Of a stretch of DNA of 5,589 bases, positions 1 through 5,342 are shown piece by piece. The stretch's first letter is position 1. Each line of letters starts with the position of its first letter. This DNA comes from Candidatus Dadabacteria bacterium. Lineage in GTDB: Bacteria > J088. Location: the NCBI GenBank assembly GCA_003695505.1, contig RFIY01000145.1, forward strand, positions 1 to 5,589, written 5' to 3'. The translations under genes were made by a program, and so were the position numbers. The notes under the pieces were generated by a model. That model saw only the letters and a list, made by a program, of their open reading frames with translations, was not told the DNA's origin and did not search any database.

Positions 1-19
1 CGTAGCCACCCACGCAGCG

Positions 20-49
20 GGAACCGATCGGGATTCGCGCTGTCGAAAC
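20..49 (+). promoter_or_regulatory. Possible ECF/sigma-E-type promoter before the sigma factor gene
   Basis: GGAACC at 20-25 (GGGAACC counting 19) resembles the -35 element of ECF-sigma promoters. After 17 bp it is followed by TCGAAAC at 43-49, which resembles a sigma-E-type -10 element. ECF sigma factors commonly transcribe their own operon, so autoregulation is a natural inference. The predicted transcription start would lie at about 53-55, almost on the ATG at 54. This was matched by eye only; the motif is short. Confidence 0.45.
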
Positions 50-53
50 TGGT

Positions 54-704
54 ATGATTGAGCTGATGACATCCAAACTGCCGCCCGACGACACCACGGT
101 GACCAGCATCCACCCGGAGGTTACTCCGGATGAGGAGCTGGTGCGCCACTTCCTGGCCGGAGACGAAGGCGCCTTCGATATCCTCGTCGTCCGCTACCAG
201 GATCGGCTCTTCAACTTCAGCATGCGCTTCACGTCGAACGCATCCGATGCCGAAGAGATCGTCCAGGAAACCTTCATCAAGGCCTACAAGGGACTCGGAC
301 GTTTCCGCGGTGACGCGCGCGTATCGACCTGGCTGTTTCAGATCGCCAAAAACCTCTGCATCAACAAGTTCCATCGCAAACGGCGCCGAATGGACCATCG
401 CAAGGTCAGCATCCAGCAATCACAACACGACGATGACCTGCCGCTCGTACAGATCGAAGCAGAGGGGCCGGACGCATTCGACGTCCTCGCCAACCAGGAA
501 ATCAACGACATACTGCAAGAGGCGATCACCGAACTCGACCCGCATTTTCGCAGTGCGTTGATCCTTCGCGACATCGAAGACCTCGACTATTCCGAGATCG
601 CCGAAATCCTCGAAGTTCCCGTGGGCACGGTCAAGAGCCGTATCCACCGGGCCCGACAGGAATTGCAGCGGCGGCTGAGCCCGTTCGTGGAGGAGCTGTT
701 ATGA
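54..704 (+). CDS. ECF-family RNA polymerase sigma factor (RpoE/SigW-like)
   Basis: This is an alternative sigma factor that directs RNA polymerase to a small stress or envelope regulon. Region 2 spans about residues 43-112 (FDILVVRYQDRLFN, then DAEEIVQETFIKAYKGL and FRGDARVSTWLFQIAKN), which covers core binding and -10 recognition. After an acidic linker (about 120-148), region 4 spans about 150-207. It contains the helix-turn-helix YSEIAEILEVPVGTVKSRIHRAR, which reads the -35 element. The length of 216 residues is normal for group 4 sigma factors, and there are no regions 1 or 3. Two ATGs are possible, at 54 and 66 (212 residues); neither has a good Shine-Dalgarno sequence. If the ECF-like promoter at 20-49 is real, the transcript starts next to 54, which would favour the ATG at 66 or leaderless translation. 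The gene overlaps the next one by ATGA. It is similar to RpoE, but there is no rseA/rseB-type partner, so I give no symbol. Confidence 0.95.
   Translation: MIELMTSKLPPDDTTVTSIHPEVTPDEELVRHFLAGDEGAFDILVVRYQDRLFNFSMRFTSNASDAEEIVQETFIKAYKGLGRFRGDARVSTWLFQIAKNLCINKFHRKRRRMDHRKVSIQQSQHDDDLPLVQIEAEGPDAFDVLANQEINDILQEAITELDPHFRSALILRDIEDLDYSEIAEILEVPVGTVKSRIHRARQELQRRLSPFVEELL
689..695 (+). promoter_or_regulatory. Shine-Dalgarno of the putative anti-sigma gene
   Basis: GGAGGAG lies inside the 3' end of the sigma factor gene, 5 nt before the ATG at 701. With the 4-bp ATGA overlap it fixes the start of the downstream gene and points to coupled translation of the two proteins. Confidence 0.8.
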
Positions 705-1381
705 CGGAAACGCGCTCAACAGATGAACGGTGGAACGAGATGCTCCAGGACTGGGCGGAAGATCGGCTTCGTGGTGCAGACCTGGCTGCCTTCGAACGGA
801 AAATGCGTGACGATGCGTCATTTGCACGACAGGCCCGGATGTATCGGGCAACCATACAGGCCTGCCGTGATCTGCCACGCCACGAAATGTCCGAGTTCGG
901 TCGCGCCCGCCTGCAGCGTCGTTTGCAGCAACAGCGTCAACGGACACCTGCACTGCGGCGGCTGGCTCGACCGCTCGGCTACGCGACGGCTGCGGTGCTG
1001 CTGCTGACAGTCGGATTCGCAACCGGGCGGCAGTTTCAGCTCGACCGGCAGGCGGCCGCTGTTCAGGCGCTGCCATCGCCCAATCCAAAACTTCTGCTGC
1101 GCGATGCACGCACCGGTGGATGGCTCGATCCCGACACCCTCGCCGAACAGGTCCGTCGTTCTCGAATGAATTTTGCTGTCGTGCCTCGTGTGCGCAAGGC
1201 GCCCGAAGCCGCGCAACCCGATGTCGAACGGGCACGGGAGCAGATTGAAGCTGCACTGAAGCGCCATCAGCTCGACACGCGAACCGTACAGTTCTTCGCG
1301 CCGGTACCCGCCGAAGGCGATCTGCTCAGCGGCCCCGAAGTGGAGCTCTGGGTCCAGCCTGTTTCCGTCGACATGCGCTGA
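701..1381 (+). CDS. Single-pass membrane protein, putative anti-sigma factor
   Basis: The protein has 226 residues. The N-terminal part (1-88) is charged and helical, with WNEMLQDWAEDRLRGADLAAFERKM early on, as in cytoplasmic anti-sigma domains. A single hydrophobic segment lies at about 91-109 (PLGYATAAVLLLTVGFATG). A C-terminal part of about 115 residues follows and would be periplasmic if the N-terminus is inside. Its position directly after an ECF sigma gene, with a 4-bp overlap and a strong ribosome binding site, is the main evidence for an anti-sigma role; I do not recognise the family from sequence. No HxxxCxxC zinc motif of the ZAS type is present (the only cysteine is C55), so any sigma binding would be zinc-independent. 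The inferred role is to hold the sigma factor at the inner membrane until an envelope signal releases it. An alternative is a membrane effector of the same regulon. Confidence 0.8.
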   Translation: MTETRSTDERWNEMLQDWAEDRLRGADLAAFERKMRDDASFARQARMYRATIQACRDLPRHEMSEFGRARLQRRLQQQRQRTPALRRLARPLGYATAAVLLLTVGFATGRQFQLDRQAAAVQALPSPNPKLLLRDARTGGWLDPDTLAEQVRRSRMNFAVVPRVRKAPEAAQPDVERAREQIEAALKRHQLDTRTVQFFAPVPAEGDLLSGPEVELWVQPVSVDMR

Positions 1382-1388
1382 GCCTGCG

Positions 1389-1886
1389 GTGCGCCTGCTG
1401 CGCGCCACTTGGTCCGGACCGGCCCCGTTGGATGCAACCGGGCCGGTTTCGTGTGTCATCGACGGGCAAGATGCGCTGCAAGCGGACGCGCCGACCGTCT
1501 GGAGCCACCTCGCCGAGCTTGATCTACCACTGCAGACGGTCGTCGTCGTGCAACACAAGCATGTCCGCGTTTCCGATACCGGCCTTGCGGTCGCCGCAGA
1601 GCTCGCGGTGCGTGGTTTCATCGGCCTTGTCGAATCGGAATCACCCACGGATGCGGCGCACTGGTTCGCGGCACCTGGCCCTCCGCTGCATGCCTACGGC
1701 AACACCGTCATCGGGCTGTACCGGGAAGCCGCCGAGTCCGCTCGTCCTCTTGCCGACCTGGTCTGTTTCCGACCGGCCGTACTGAACCGTCGCCTCGAAG
1801 ACGCGGCCACCGACGCGGCGCTCGGTGACCTGCTGGTTGCACACCCGGACTGGCTGGGCGTCGCCTTGCGCACAGCGGTGCGATAA
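1389..1886 (+). CDS. Unrecognised 165-residue protein, third gene of the sigma operon
   Basis: I do not recognise this protein. It begins at GTG 1389, 7 nt after the putative anti-sigma gene. There is no clear Shine-Dalgarno sequence, so it may depend on translational coupling. The next in-frame candidate is TTG 1428. No signal peptide or membrane segment is visible, so it is probably cytoplasmic. It alternates hydrophobic strands (LQTVVVVQHKHVRVS at about 48-62, VRGFIGLVES at about 74-83, YGNTVIGLYREA at about 103-114) with helical stretches, which suggests a small alpha/beta fold. The second half (about 84-165) contains HWFAAPGPPLHAYG and a C-terminal helix-rich end, PDWLGVALRTAV. Codon use resembles its neighbours, with GC-rich third positions. 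Its place in the operon suggests it modulates, or is an output of, the sigma/anti-sigma switch; that is inference only. Confidence 0.72.
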   Translation: MRLLRATWSGPAPLDATGPVSCVIDGQDALQADAPTVWSHLAELDLPLQTVVVVQHKHVRVSDTGLAVAAELAVRGFIGLVESESPTDAAHWFAAPGPPLHAYGNTVIGLYREAAESARPLADLVCFRPAVLNRRLEDAATDAALGDLLVAHPDWLGVALRTAVR

Positions 1887-1910
1887 TAAGCCCGAGCACC
1901 TGATTCATCC

Positions 1911-1931
1911 CCGCGCCCATCCCTGGCGCGG
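1911..1931 (+). other. Perfect 7-bp GC hairpin between two genes
   Basis: CCGCGCC (1911-1917) and GGCGCGG (1925-1931) are exact reverse complements around the 7-nt loop CATCCCT. The hairpin lies in the 60-nt gap after the sigma operon and 15 nt before the permease start. No T-run follows, so it is not a canonical intrinsic terminator. It could weaken read-through, protect the upstream mRNA 3' end, or affect ribosome access to the permease start. Confidence 0.5.
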
Positions 1932-1946
1932 CTTCGCACCAGGACG

Positions 1947-2864
1947 ATGCCCCTCCTTCTGACCGCCGCCGAAATCTGCCTGCCCGTCGCCGTCTGCATC
2001 GCGGCGGGCTGGACGCTGGCGCGGCGCACCGGATTGAGCGCCGCGCCGCTGGCCGGCGCGGCGGTTCACGTATTTGGGCCGGCGCTGCTGCTGGCGAACG
2101 TACCGCCGAATCTGGCCGCCCGACCGATGCTGCCGGTCGTGCTGCTTGGCACGGTCGGGCTGACCGGGCTCGCTGCCCATGCGGCCGGGCGCCTGCTGAA
2201 GCTGCGCGACCGAACCGAACGCGTCTCGCTGCTGCTTGGCGCGATGCTGTGCAATTTCGGGTTCTTCGGCATCCCGATCGTCGAAGCCGCACTCGGCAGC
2301 GATGCACGCGCCCAGGCGCTCGCGGTACTCGTGATCCTGAACATCCCGACCGGTTTTCTGTCTGCCTGGTTCGCGAGTCCCAACCCGCAATTTGCGATGG
2401 CGATGCGGCATACGCTTTCGTCACCGTTCAACTGGGCGATCGTCGCGAGCATTGCGATGAGCCTGATGGGCTGGTCGCTGCCGTCGCTCGTTCAGCCTGC
2501 AGCGGATCTGCTGGCCGGCGGCGCGATCCCGGCGGGTCTCGTCGTGCTGGGCATGGAGCTGGCGCGCCTCGGACCGTCGCCGCAACAACGGCGCATCGTC
2601 GCGACCGCGGTCGGCCTACGCCTGCTGGTTGGACCGCTGATTGCCTGGGCACTCGCCCTGCTGACCGGTCTGTGGCGCGAACCGGCCTGGGCGCAAAGCG
2701 CGATCCTGCAGATGGCCACGCCGGCCGGCATCACACCGCTGATCTTCCTGGCGGCGTCCGGTCAGCGCAGCACCGCGCTGGCGGCCGTCGTCTTCTGGAG
2801 CACGATCGTATCGCTCGCGACCGTGCCGCTGTTTGCCATCGCGCTGCGGCTGGCCAGCAGCTGA
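1947..2864 (+). CDS. AEC-family (auxin efflux carrier-like) permease
   Basis: This is an inner-membrane secondary transporter of 305 residues, the usual size for the family. About ten hydrophobic segments run from the N-terminus (PVAVCIAAGWTLA) to the C-terminus (STIVSLATVPLFAIALRLA). Family features include LLLGAMLCNFGFFGIPIVEA (96-115), with its Asn-Phe-Gly and Gly-Ile-Pro core, and in the second repeat GGAIPAGLVVLGMELARL (191-208) and LQMATPAGITP (264-274). Bacterial members export or exchange small carboxylates such as malate, or other metabolites; the substrate cannot be read from sequence. The ATG at 1947 has AGGA only 2 nt upstream, a short spacing, but only a few residues precede the first membrane segment, so a later start would damage the fold. 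It stands apart from the sigma operon by 60 nt and converges on the next gene with a 12-nt gap. Confidence 0.93.
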   Translation: MPLLLTAAEICLPVAVCIAAGWTLARRTGLSAAPLAGAAVHVFGPALLLANVPPNLAARPMLPVVLLGTVGLTGLAAHAAGRLLKLRDRTERVSLLLGAMLCNFGFFGIPIVEAALGSDARAQALAVLVILNIPTGFLSAWFASPNPQFAMAMRHTLSSPFNWAIVASIAMSLMGWSLPSLVQPAADLLAGGAIPAGLVVLGMELARLGPSPQQRRIVATAVGLRLLVGPLIAWALALLTGLWREPAWAQSAILQMATPAGITPLIFLAASGQRSTALAAVVFWSTIVSLATVPLFAIALRLASS

Positions 2865-2876
2865 CGGATGCCCGGC

Positions 2877-3416
2877 TCAGGGCATCGGCGTCATCGGCTC
2901 CGATTCCGCGCGTGTCCCGAACACATACACCAGACCGAAACGCGCATCGAACCTGAACTGCGTCTGTGTGTCGTTCAGCGGGCCGACGTTGGGATAGATG
3001 TCGACGACCGGCGCAACCGACATCGTCAGCCACAGCGGCGCATCGGGAATCCCGTAGCGCACACCGAGTGGCGCTTCGACACCGACACCATTCAGGTCGA
3101 TGACATGGCCACGCACGCCGCCACCAACGAACGGCACGATGCGGCCGGCTCCGGTATCGTATCCGGGCCCGATATCACCAAGCGCATCGAGCGCCAGAAA
3201 AAGCTGGTTGCTGCTTCCAAAAGCCGGCGCAACCCGACCTTCGAGCATCCAGCGCGGATGCACGCGCCCCGAAACGGTCAGTGCGCCACCGACTGGCGTA
3301 CTCTGCAACGCGGCACCGACACCCACTTCGGCTGCGCGCACGCTGCTCATCCCGGCAACCAGCAGCATCGCGGCGCAGAACAGTGCGCCGCGTGCAAACT
3401 TCGCGATCCGTTTCAC
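2877..3416 (-). CDS. Exported small protein, probable outer-membrane beta-barrel
   Basis: The protein has 179 residues with a clear Sec signal peptide: a basic start MKRIAKFARG, a hydrophobic core about 11-21, and a likely cleavage after residue 28 (VRA, then AE). The mature part (about 151 residues) is rich in glycine and in alternating strands, such as VGVGAALQSTPVGGALTVSG, VPFVGGGVRGHVIDL and TQFRFDARFGLVYVFG near the C-terminus, as in small outer-membrane barrels. It may be closed by VYVFG, with a short polar tail after it. The start is GTG at 3416, chosen because GGAGG lies 9 nt upstream and the signal peptide begins directly there. Upstream ATG 3476 would add 20 residues and overlap the neighbouring gene's end. 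It follows the DUF1451 gene by 31 nt on the same strand and is probably cotranscribed. The specific function is unknown. Confidence 0.8.
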   Translation of the reverse strand: MKRIAKFARGALFCAAMLLVAGMSSVRAAEVGVGAALQSTPVGGALTVSGRVHPRWMLEGRVAPAFGSSNQLFLALDALGDIGPGYDTGAGRIVPFVGGGVRGHVIDLNGVGVEAPLGVRYGIPDAPLWLTMSVAPVVDIYPNVGPLNDTQTQFRFDARFGLVYVFGTRAESEPMTPMP

Positions 3417-3425
3417 GATGCTGAA

Positions 3426-3430
3426 CCTCC
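3426..3430 (-). promoter_or_regulatory. Shine-Dalgarno deciding the GTG start at 3416
   Basis: On the minus strand GGAGG stands 9 nt before GTG 3416. It supports this start over the ATG at 3476, which would place extra residues before an otherwise standard signal peptide. Confidence 0.75.
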
Positions 3431-3447
3431 GCGTGATTGTGCCGATG

Positions 3448-3975
3448 TTACCAGCGCTTGCGAAACTCCGTGCCACGGCACTTCGGGCAGGGTGGAATAT
3501 GGCCGGTGTCCTTCATTCGCAGCTCCTCGCCGCAGTTGACACACACCAGCGTCCCCGGCCCGGTGACCTGCCCGGTACGATACGTTCGCGCTTCATCGAG
3601 GCGAGACGCCAGTTGTTCGAGCGCGCCGCTGGCCTTCTCGGTCACCTTCGCGGCGAGACTCAGGAATCCGGCATTGAGACGCGACGGATGCAGCTCGGTC
3701 TTCGCGCGCTCGACGAGACGGCGCAGGTCGTCCTCGGTTGCGGCCAGATCGCGTTTCAGAAACTCCGACAGCTCGTCCAGCTCTTCGCGGGTGTATTTTC
3801 CGGCCTTGTCGAGCCATTCCTGGGCCCGCTCGACCGCCTGTTCGATCGCGTCTTCGGCCTGGTCGCCAAGCTCGTCAAGCGTTTCCCGCGCCTTTTCGGC
3901 CAGCTCCTCGTAGCCACGGACCAGACGTTCGCGCAGTTCCTGGACTTCCTGATCAGTGCGTTGTTCTTCAGACAT
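3448..3975 (-). CDS. DUF1451 (YbeL-like) coiled-coil and zinc-ribbon protein
   Basis: The protein has 175 residues. The N-terminal part (about 1-95) is strongly acidic/basic and heptad-like, with many Glu, Arg and Leu (VQELRERLVRGYEELAEKAR and onward), indicating a long amphipathic helix or coiled coil. The C-terminal zinc ribbon (about 135-172) has paired cysteines C145/C148 (CVNC) and C163/C166 (CPKC). The segment TYRTGQVTGPGTLVCVNCGE matches, by memory, the C-terminal pattern of E. coli YbeL, as does the downstream CPKC followed by an aromatic and basic end. The biochemical role of the family is not established. The start at ATG 3975 is chosen because GGGAGGG lies 6 nt upstream; the ATG at 3990 lies just upstream of that site and would add five residues. 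It is divergent from the exonuclease gene and is followed by the barrel gene. Confidence 0.9.
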   Translation of the reverse strand: MSEEQRTDQEVQELRERLVRGYEELAEKARETLDELGDQAEDAIEQAVERAQEWLDKAGKYTREELDELSEFLKRDLAATEDDLRRLVERAKTELHPSRLNAGFLSLAAKVTEKASGALEQLASRLDEARTYRTGQVTGPGTLVCVNCGEELRMKDTGHIPPCPKCRGTEFRKRW

Positions 3976-3981
3976 CGGGAA

Positions 3982-3988
3982 CCCTCCC
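3982..3988 (-). promoter_or_regulatory. Shine-Dalgarno deciding the ATG start at 3975
   Basis: GGGAGGG on the minus strand, with a 6-nt spacer to ATG 3975. Using ATG 3990 instead would make this site part of the coding sequence, so 3975 is preferred. Confidence 0.75.
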
Positions 3989-4014
3989 ATCTGCGCCGGT
4001 GCGGAACCGACAGT

Positions 4015-4043
4015 TTGACCTGTTGTCTACACAATGGGAAAAT
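4015..4043 (+). promoter_or_regulatory. Sigma-70-type promoter for the exonuclease gene
   Basis: TTGACC (4015-4020, five of six matches to TTGACA) and GAAAAT (4038-4043, four of six to TATAAT) are separated by 17 bp, the ideal spacing. The predicted transcription start is at about 4050. It lies in the 77-nt divergent gap between the DUF1451 and exonuclease genes. I found no equally good promoter on the other strand. Confidence 0.5.
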
Positions 4044-4052
4044 AGGCGCCGA

Positions 4053-4066
4053 TTGACCTTTGTCAA
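4053..4066 (+). repeat. TTGAC/GTCAA dyad at the exonuclease start
   Basis: TTGAC (4053-4057) and GTCAA (4062-4066) form a perfect inverted repeat around CTTT. It lies just after the predicted transcription start and runs into the AAGGGA ribosome-binding sequence (4065-4070) that would serve a CTG 4077 start. It could be an operator or a small RNA hairpin limiting ribosome access. TTGACCT also occurs at 4015-4021, giving a 38-nt direct repeat. Confidence 0.4.
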
Positions 4067-4859
4067 GGGACACACGCTGAAACCGCAACTCGATCGCCCG
4101 GTCACCGTATTCGATCTCGAAACCACCGGGATCGACCCATTTCAGGACCGCATCGTCACCGTGGGTGTCGTGCGGCTCGAACCGGATTTTTCCATTTCGT
4201 TTGCGCGGGAATGGCGTGTCAACCCCGGCGTACCGATACCCGCCGCAGCGGCAAACGTCCACGGCATACGTGACGAGGACGTCCGCGATGCGCCGCCACT
4301 GGCCGCAATCGCCGATGACCTGCTGGCACCATTCACCGACGCGGTCCCGGCCGGATTCAACGTCCTGCACTACGACCTGCCCCTGATCGTCCGTGATTTT
4401 GAGCGGCACGGCATCCGCAGCCATCTGCGCGACGATTCTCCGGCGATCGATGTGATGCAGTTGTTTCACCGGCACCGCGCCGCCGGCAACCAGCCACGGC
4501 GACTCGAGGATGCGGTCCGCCTCTATCTGAACCGCCGCCACGAAGATGCGCACGGTGCGCTGGCAGATGCCAGGGCTACCGCGGAGTTGCTACCGGCCCT
4601 GATCGAGCGTCACGACCTGCCGACCGATACGGCGGCGCTCTGTGACCTGTGTATTTCCCGCTTCGTCGACCCCTACGACGACGACGGTCGTCTGGTCCGA
4701 CGTGGCGACGATCTGGTGTTGACGTTCGGCAAGCACCGCGGTCGCAGCCTGCGCGAACTGGCCGGAGAGGATCCCGGTTATCTGCGCTGGATGCTGACGA
4801 AAGACTTCTCCGACACCATCCTCGACGCGGTTCGCGACGCGCTCGAGGCCAGCCGATAG
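4053..4859 (+). CDS. DnaQ-like DEDDh 3'-5' exonuclease with ExoX-type C-terminal module
   Basis: This is a metal-dependent 3'-5' exonuclease of the DEDDh class, acting on DNA or RNA ends in the cytoplasm. With start TTG 4053 it has 268 residues. Exo I is VFDLETTGIDP, with D21 and E23. The family segment PAAAANVHGIRDEDV is at 63-77. Exo II is GFNVLHYDLPLI, with D108. Exo III is HGALADARAT, with H167 and D172. All five DEDDh residues are thus present. The C-terminal part (about 222-268, FGKHRGRSLRELAGEDPGYLRWML) matches the small domain found at the end of ExoX-like exonucleases. The start is uncertain: TTG 4053 has only AGG 6 nt upstream and would be nearly leaderless from the predicted promoter. 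CTG 4077 has a better AAGGGA 6 nt upstream and still keeps Exo I, giving 260 residues. Longer upstream reading frames run antisense through the DUF1451 gene and are rejected. Not assignable to dnaQ or exoX with certainty. Confidence 0.9.
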   Translation: MTFVKGHTLKPQLDRPVTVFDLETTGIDPFQDRIVTVGVVRLEPDFSISFAREWRVNPGVPIPAAAANVHGIRDEDVRDAPPLAAIADDLLAPFTDAVPAGFNVLHYDLPLIVRDFERHGIRSHLRDDSPAIDVMQLFHRHRAAGNQPRRLEDAVRLYLNRRHEDAHGALADARATAELLPALIERHDLPTDTAALCDLCISRFVDPYDDDGRLVRRGDDLVLTFGKHRGRSLRELAGEDPGYLRWMLTKDFSDTILDAVRDALEASR

Positions 4860-4893
4860 AGCGGGTAGATTCAACCGTCCAAGTGCAACCGTT

Positions 4894-4988
4894 GTCATCC
4901 CGGCCTTGAACCGGGGTCCATCTGCCGCAACGCCGATGTCCACCGAGCTGGACCCCGGATATCCGCCCGCGGCGGATTCCGGGGCGAC
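4894..4988. repeat. Interspersed palindromic intergenic repeat
   Basis: The outer arms GTCATCCCGG (4894-4903) and CCGGGGCGAC (4979-4988) pair with one mismatch and one G-U. The inner arms CCGGGGTCCA (4911-4920) and TGGACCCCGG (4949-4958) are perfect 10-bp reverse complements. Each half also folds alone: CCCGG/CCGGG in the left half, and 4953-4966 with 4972-4984 in the right half. The GTCATCCCGG...GGGGTCCA pattern is typical of short dispersed palindromes found in many copies between genes in proteobacteria. It occupies most of the 202-nt gap between the exonuclease and the DUF2283 gene. The rest of the gap (4989-5061) shows nothing I can name apart from a partial echo, GATCCGGGGAC at 5008-5018. 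Confidence 0.75.
4953..4984 (+). terminator. Long GC hairpin, possible 3' end for both flanking transcripts
   Basis: CCCCGGA (4953-4959) and ATCCGC (4961-4966) pair with GCGGAT (4972-4977) and TCCGGGG (4978-4984): 13 base pairs with one bulged T at 4960 and a 5-nt loop. It lies between the convergent exonuclease and DUF2283 genes. There is no T-tract on either side, so it is not a classical intrinsic terminator; mRNA 3'-end protection is equally possible. It is part of the repeat described at 4894-4988. Confidence 0.35.
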
Positions 4989-5061
4989 GAAGTGGGGGGC
5001 AGTGCGAGATCCGGGGACAGGTGGTCGATGAGTCTGCGATGCGGCGGGTTGCCCTTGGCGA

Positions 5062-5271
5062 CTAGGCTGCCACGGACTCGGTAAACGCGAATTGAATCTC
5101 GCGTGCGTTGTCGACCATTTCGGACGCATGCAATATTTCTATGCGCACAATTTCATCGTCAAAGCTGTAATCGACAATCACGTTTGGGCGAATCTCGTCC
5201 GAATCGCGGATTTCGACATCTTTGAAGGTGATGGTCATCGAGTCTGTCTCTTTGTCATAGACCACCTTCAT
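5062..5271 (-). CDS. DUF2283 family small protein (putative antitoxin-like partner)
   Basis: The protein has 69 residues, complete and of normal family length. It begins MKVVYDKETDSMTITF and contains the family pattern of YD, an acidic turn, a short strand, RPNVIVDYSFDDEIVRIEIL (28-47) and then HASEMV. The predicted fold is a small beta-rich protein with a C-terminal helix. No enzymatic residues are known for this family. The ATG at 5271 has an excellent AAGGAGGG 6 nt upstream. It lies directly downstream of a DUF4258 gene on the same strand, and the two families are often neighbours; a toxin-antitoxin-like role is proposed by context only. Base composition is clearly lower in GC than the left part of the window (29 of 60 bases in 5101-5160 against 46 of 60 in 2041-2100, counted by hand), which suits a mobile accessory cassette. 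Confidence 0.85.
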   Translation of the reverse strand: MKVVYDKETDSMTITFKDVEIRDSDEIRPNVIVDYSFDDEIVRIEILHASEMVDNAREIQFAFTESVAA

Positions 5272-5342
5272 GATTCGCCCTCCTTCAGATAGCGCGCAAT
5301 CTTCGTAACTTTGTATGCAGTGATCACGATGCGCTCATTTTT
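5268..5342 (-). other. Out-of-frame 3' tail of the DUF4258 gene, after a one-base frameshift
   Basis: At the run of five A (minus strand, 5342-5338) the DUF4258 frame goes on to a premature TGA at 5326-5324. Reading one base back gives NERIVITAYKVTKIARYLKE and then GES, ending at TGA 5270-5268. The IVITAYK...KIARYL pattern is what the end of this family looks like. The restored stop overlaps the DUF2283 ATG as ATGA. The restored protein would have 92 residues in place of 73. The cause may be a real deletion of one A, a homopolymer sequencing error, or ribosomal slippage at A AAA. Confidence 0.85.
5278..5285 (-). promoter_or_regulatory. Strong Shine-Dalgarno of the DUF2283 gene
   Basis: AAGGAGGG on the minus strand, 6 nt before ATG 5271. 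It lies inside the out-of-frame tail of the upstream DUF4258 gene, at the codons for Lys-Glu-Gly, as expected for a coupled gene pair. Confidence 0.8.

Noticed and set aside
818-1648. Long minus-strand open frame of 276 codons opposite the anti-sigma and third genes
   Set aside because: It runs antisense to two genes with good context, has a residue mix typical of GC-rich shadow frames (many Arg, Ser, Cys, Gly) and no ribosome binding site that I can see.
1882-1887. GATAAT as a -10 box for the permease gene
   Set aside because: Five of six matches, but there is no -35-like element 16-18 bp upstream; it overlaps the stop codon of the previous gene.
1708-2424. Minus-strand open frame of 238 codons opposite the permease
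   Set aside because: Very Arg/Ala/Pro-rich shadow of a clear membrane transporter; no domain is recognisable.
2865-2876. Bidirectional terminator between the convergent permease and barrel genes
   Set aside because: Only 12 nt lie between the two stops, and no stem with a T-run is visible.
3738-4052. N-terminal extension of the exonuclease frame
   Set aside because: It lies antisense to the DUF1451 gene and across the predicted promoter, is Pro/Arg-rich, and precedes a normal DEDDh start.
3991-4052. Sigma-70 promoter for the DUF1451 gene on the minus strand
   Set aside because: TAGACA and TTGTGT are possible -35 boxes, but no acceptable -10 stands at the correct distance.
3100-4056. Plus-strand open frame of 318 codons across the barrel and DUF1451 genes
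   Set aside because: It is antisense to a signal-peptide protein and a clear DUF1451 protein; the amino-acid pattern looks like a GC-skewed shadow.
5338-5342. Programmed -1 frameshift as the sure explanation of the DUF4258 break
   Set aside because: The site is A AAA followed by ATG, not a full X XXY YYZ heptamer, and five A is short for transcript slippage; a deletion or sequencing error is at least as likely.
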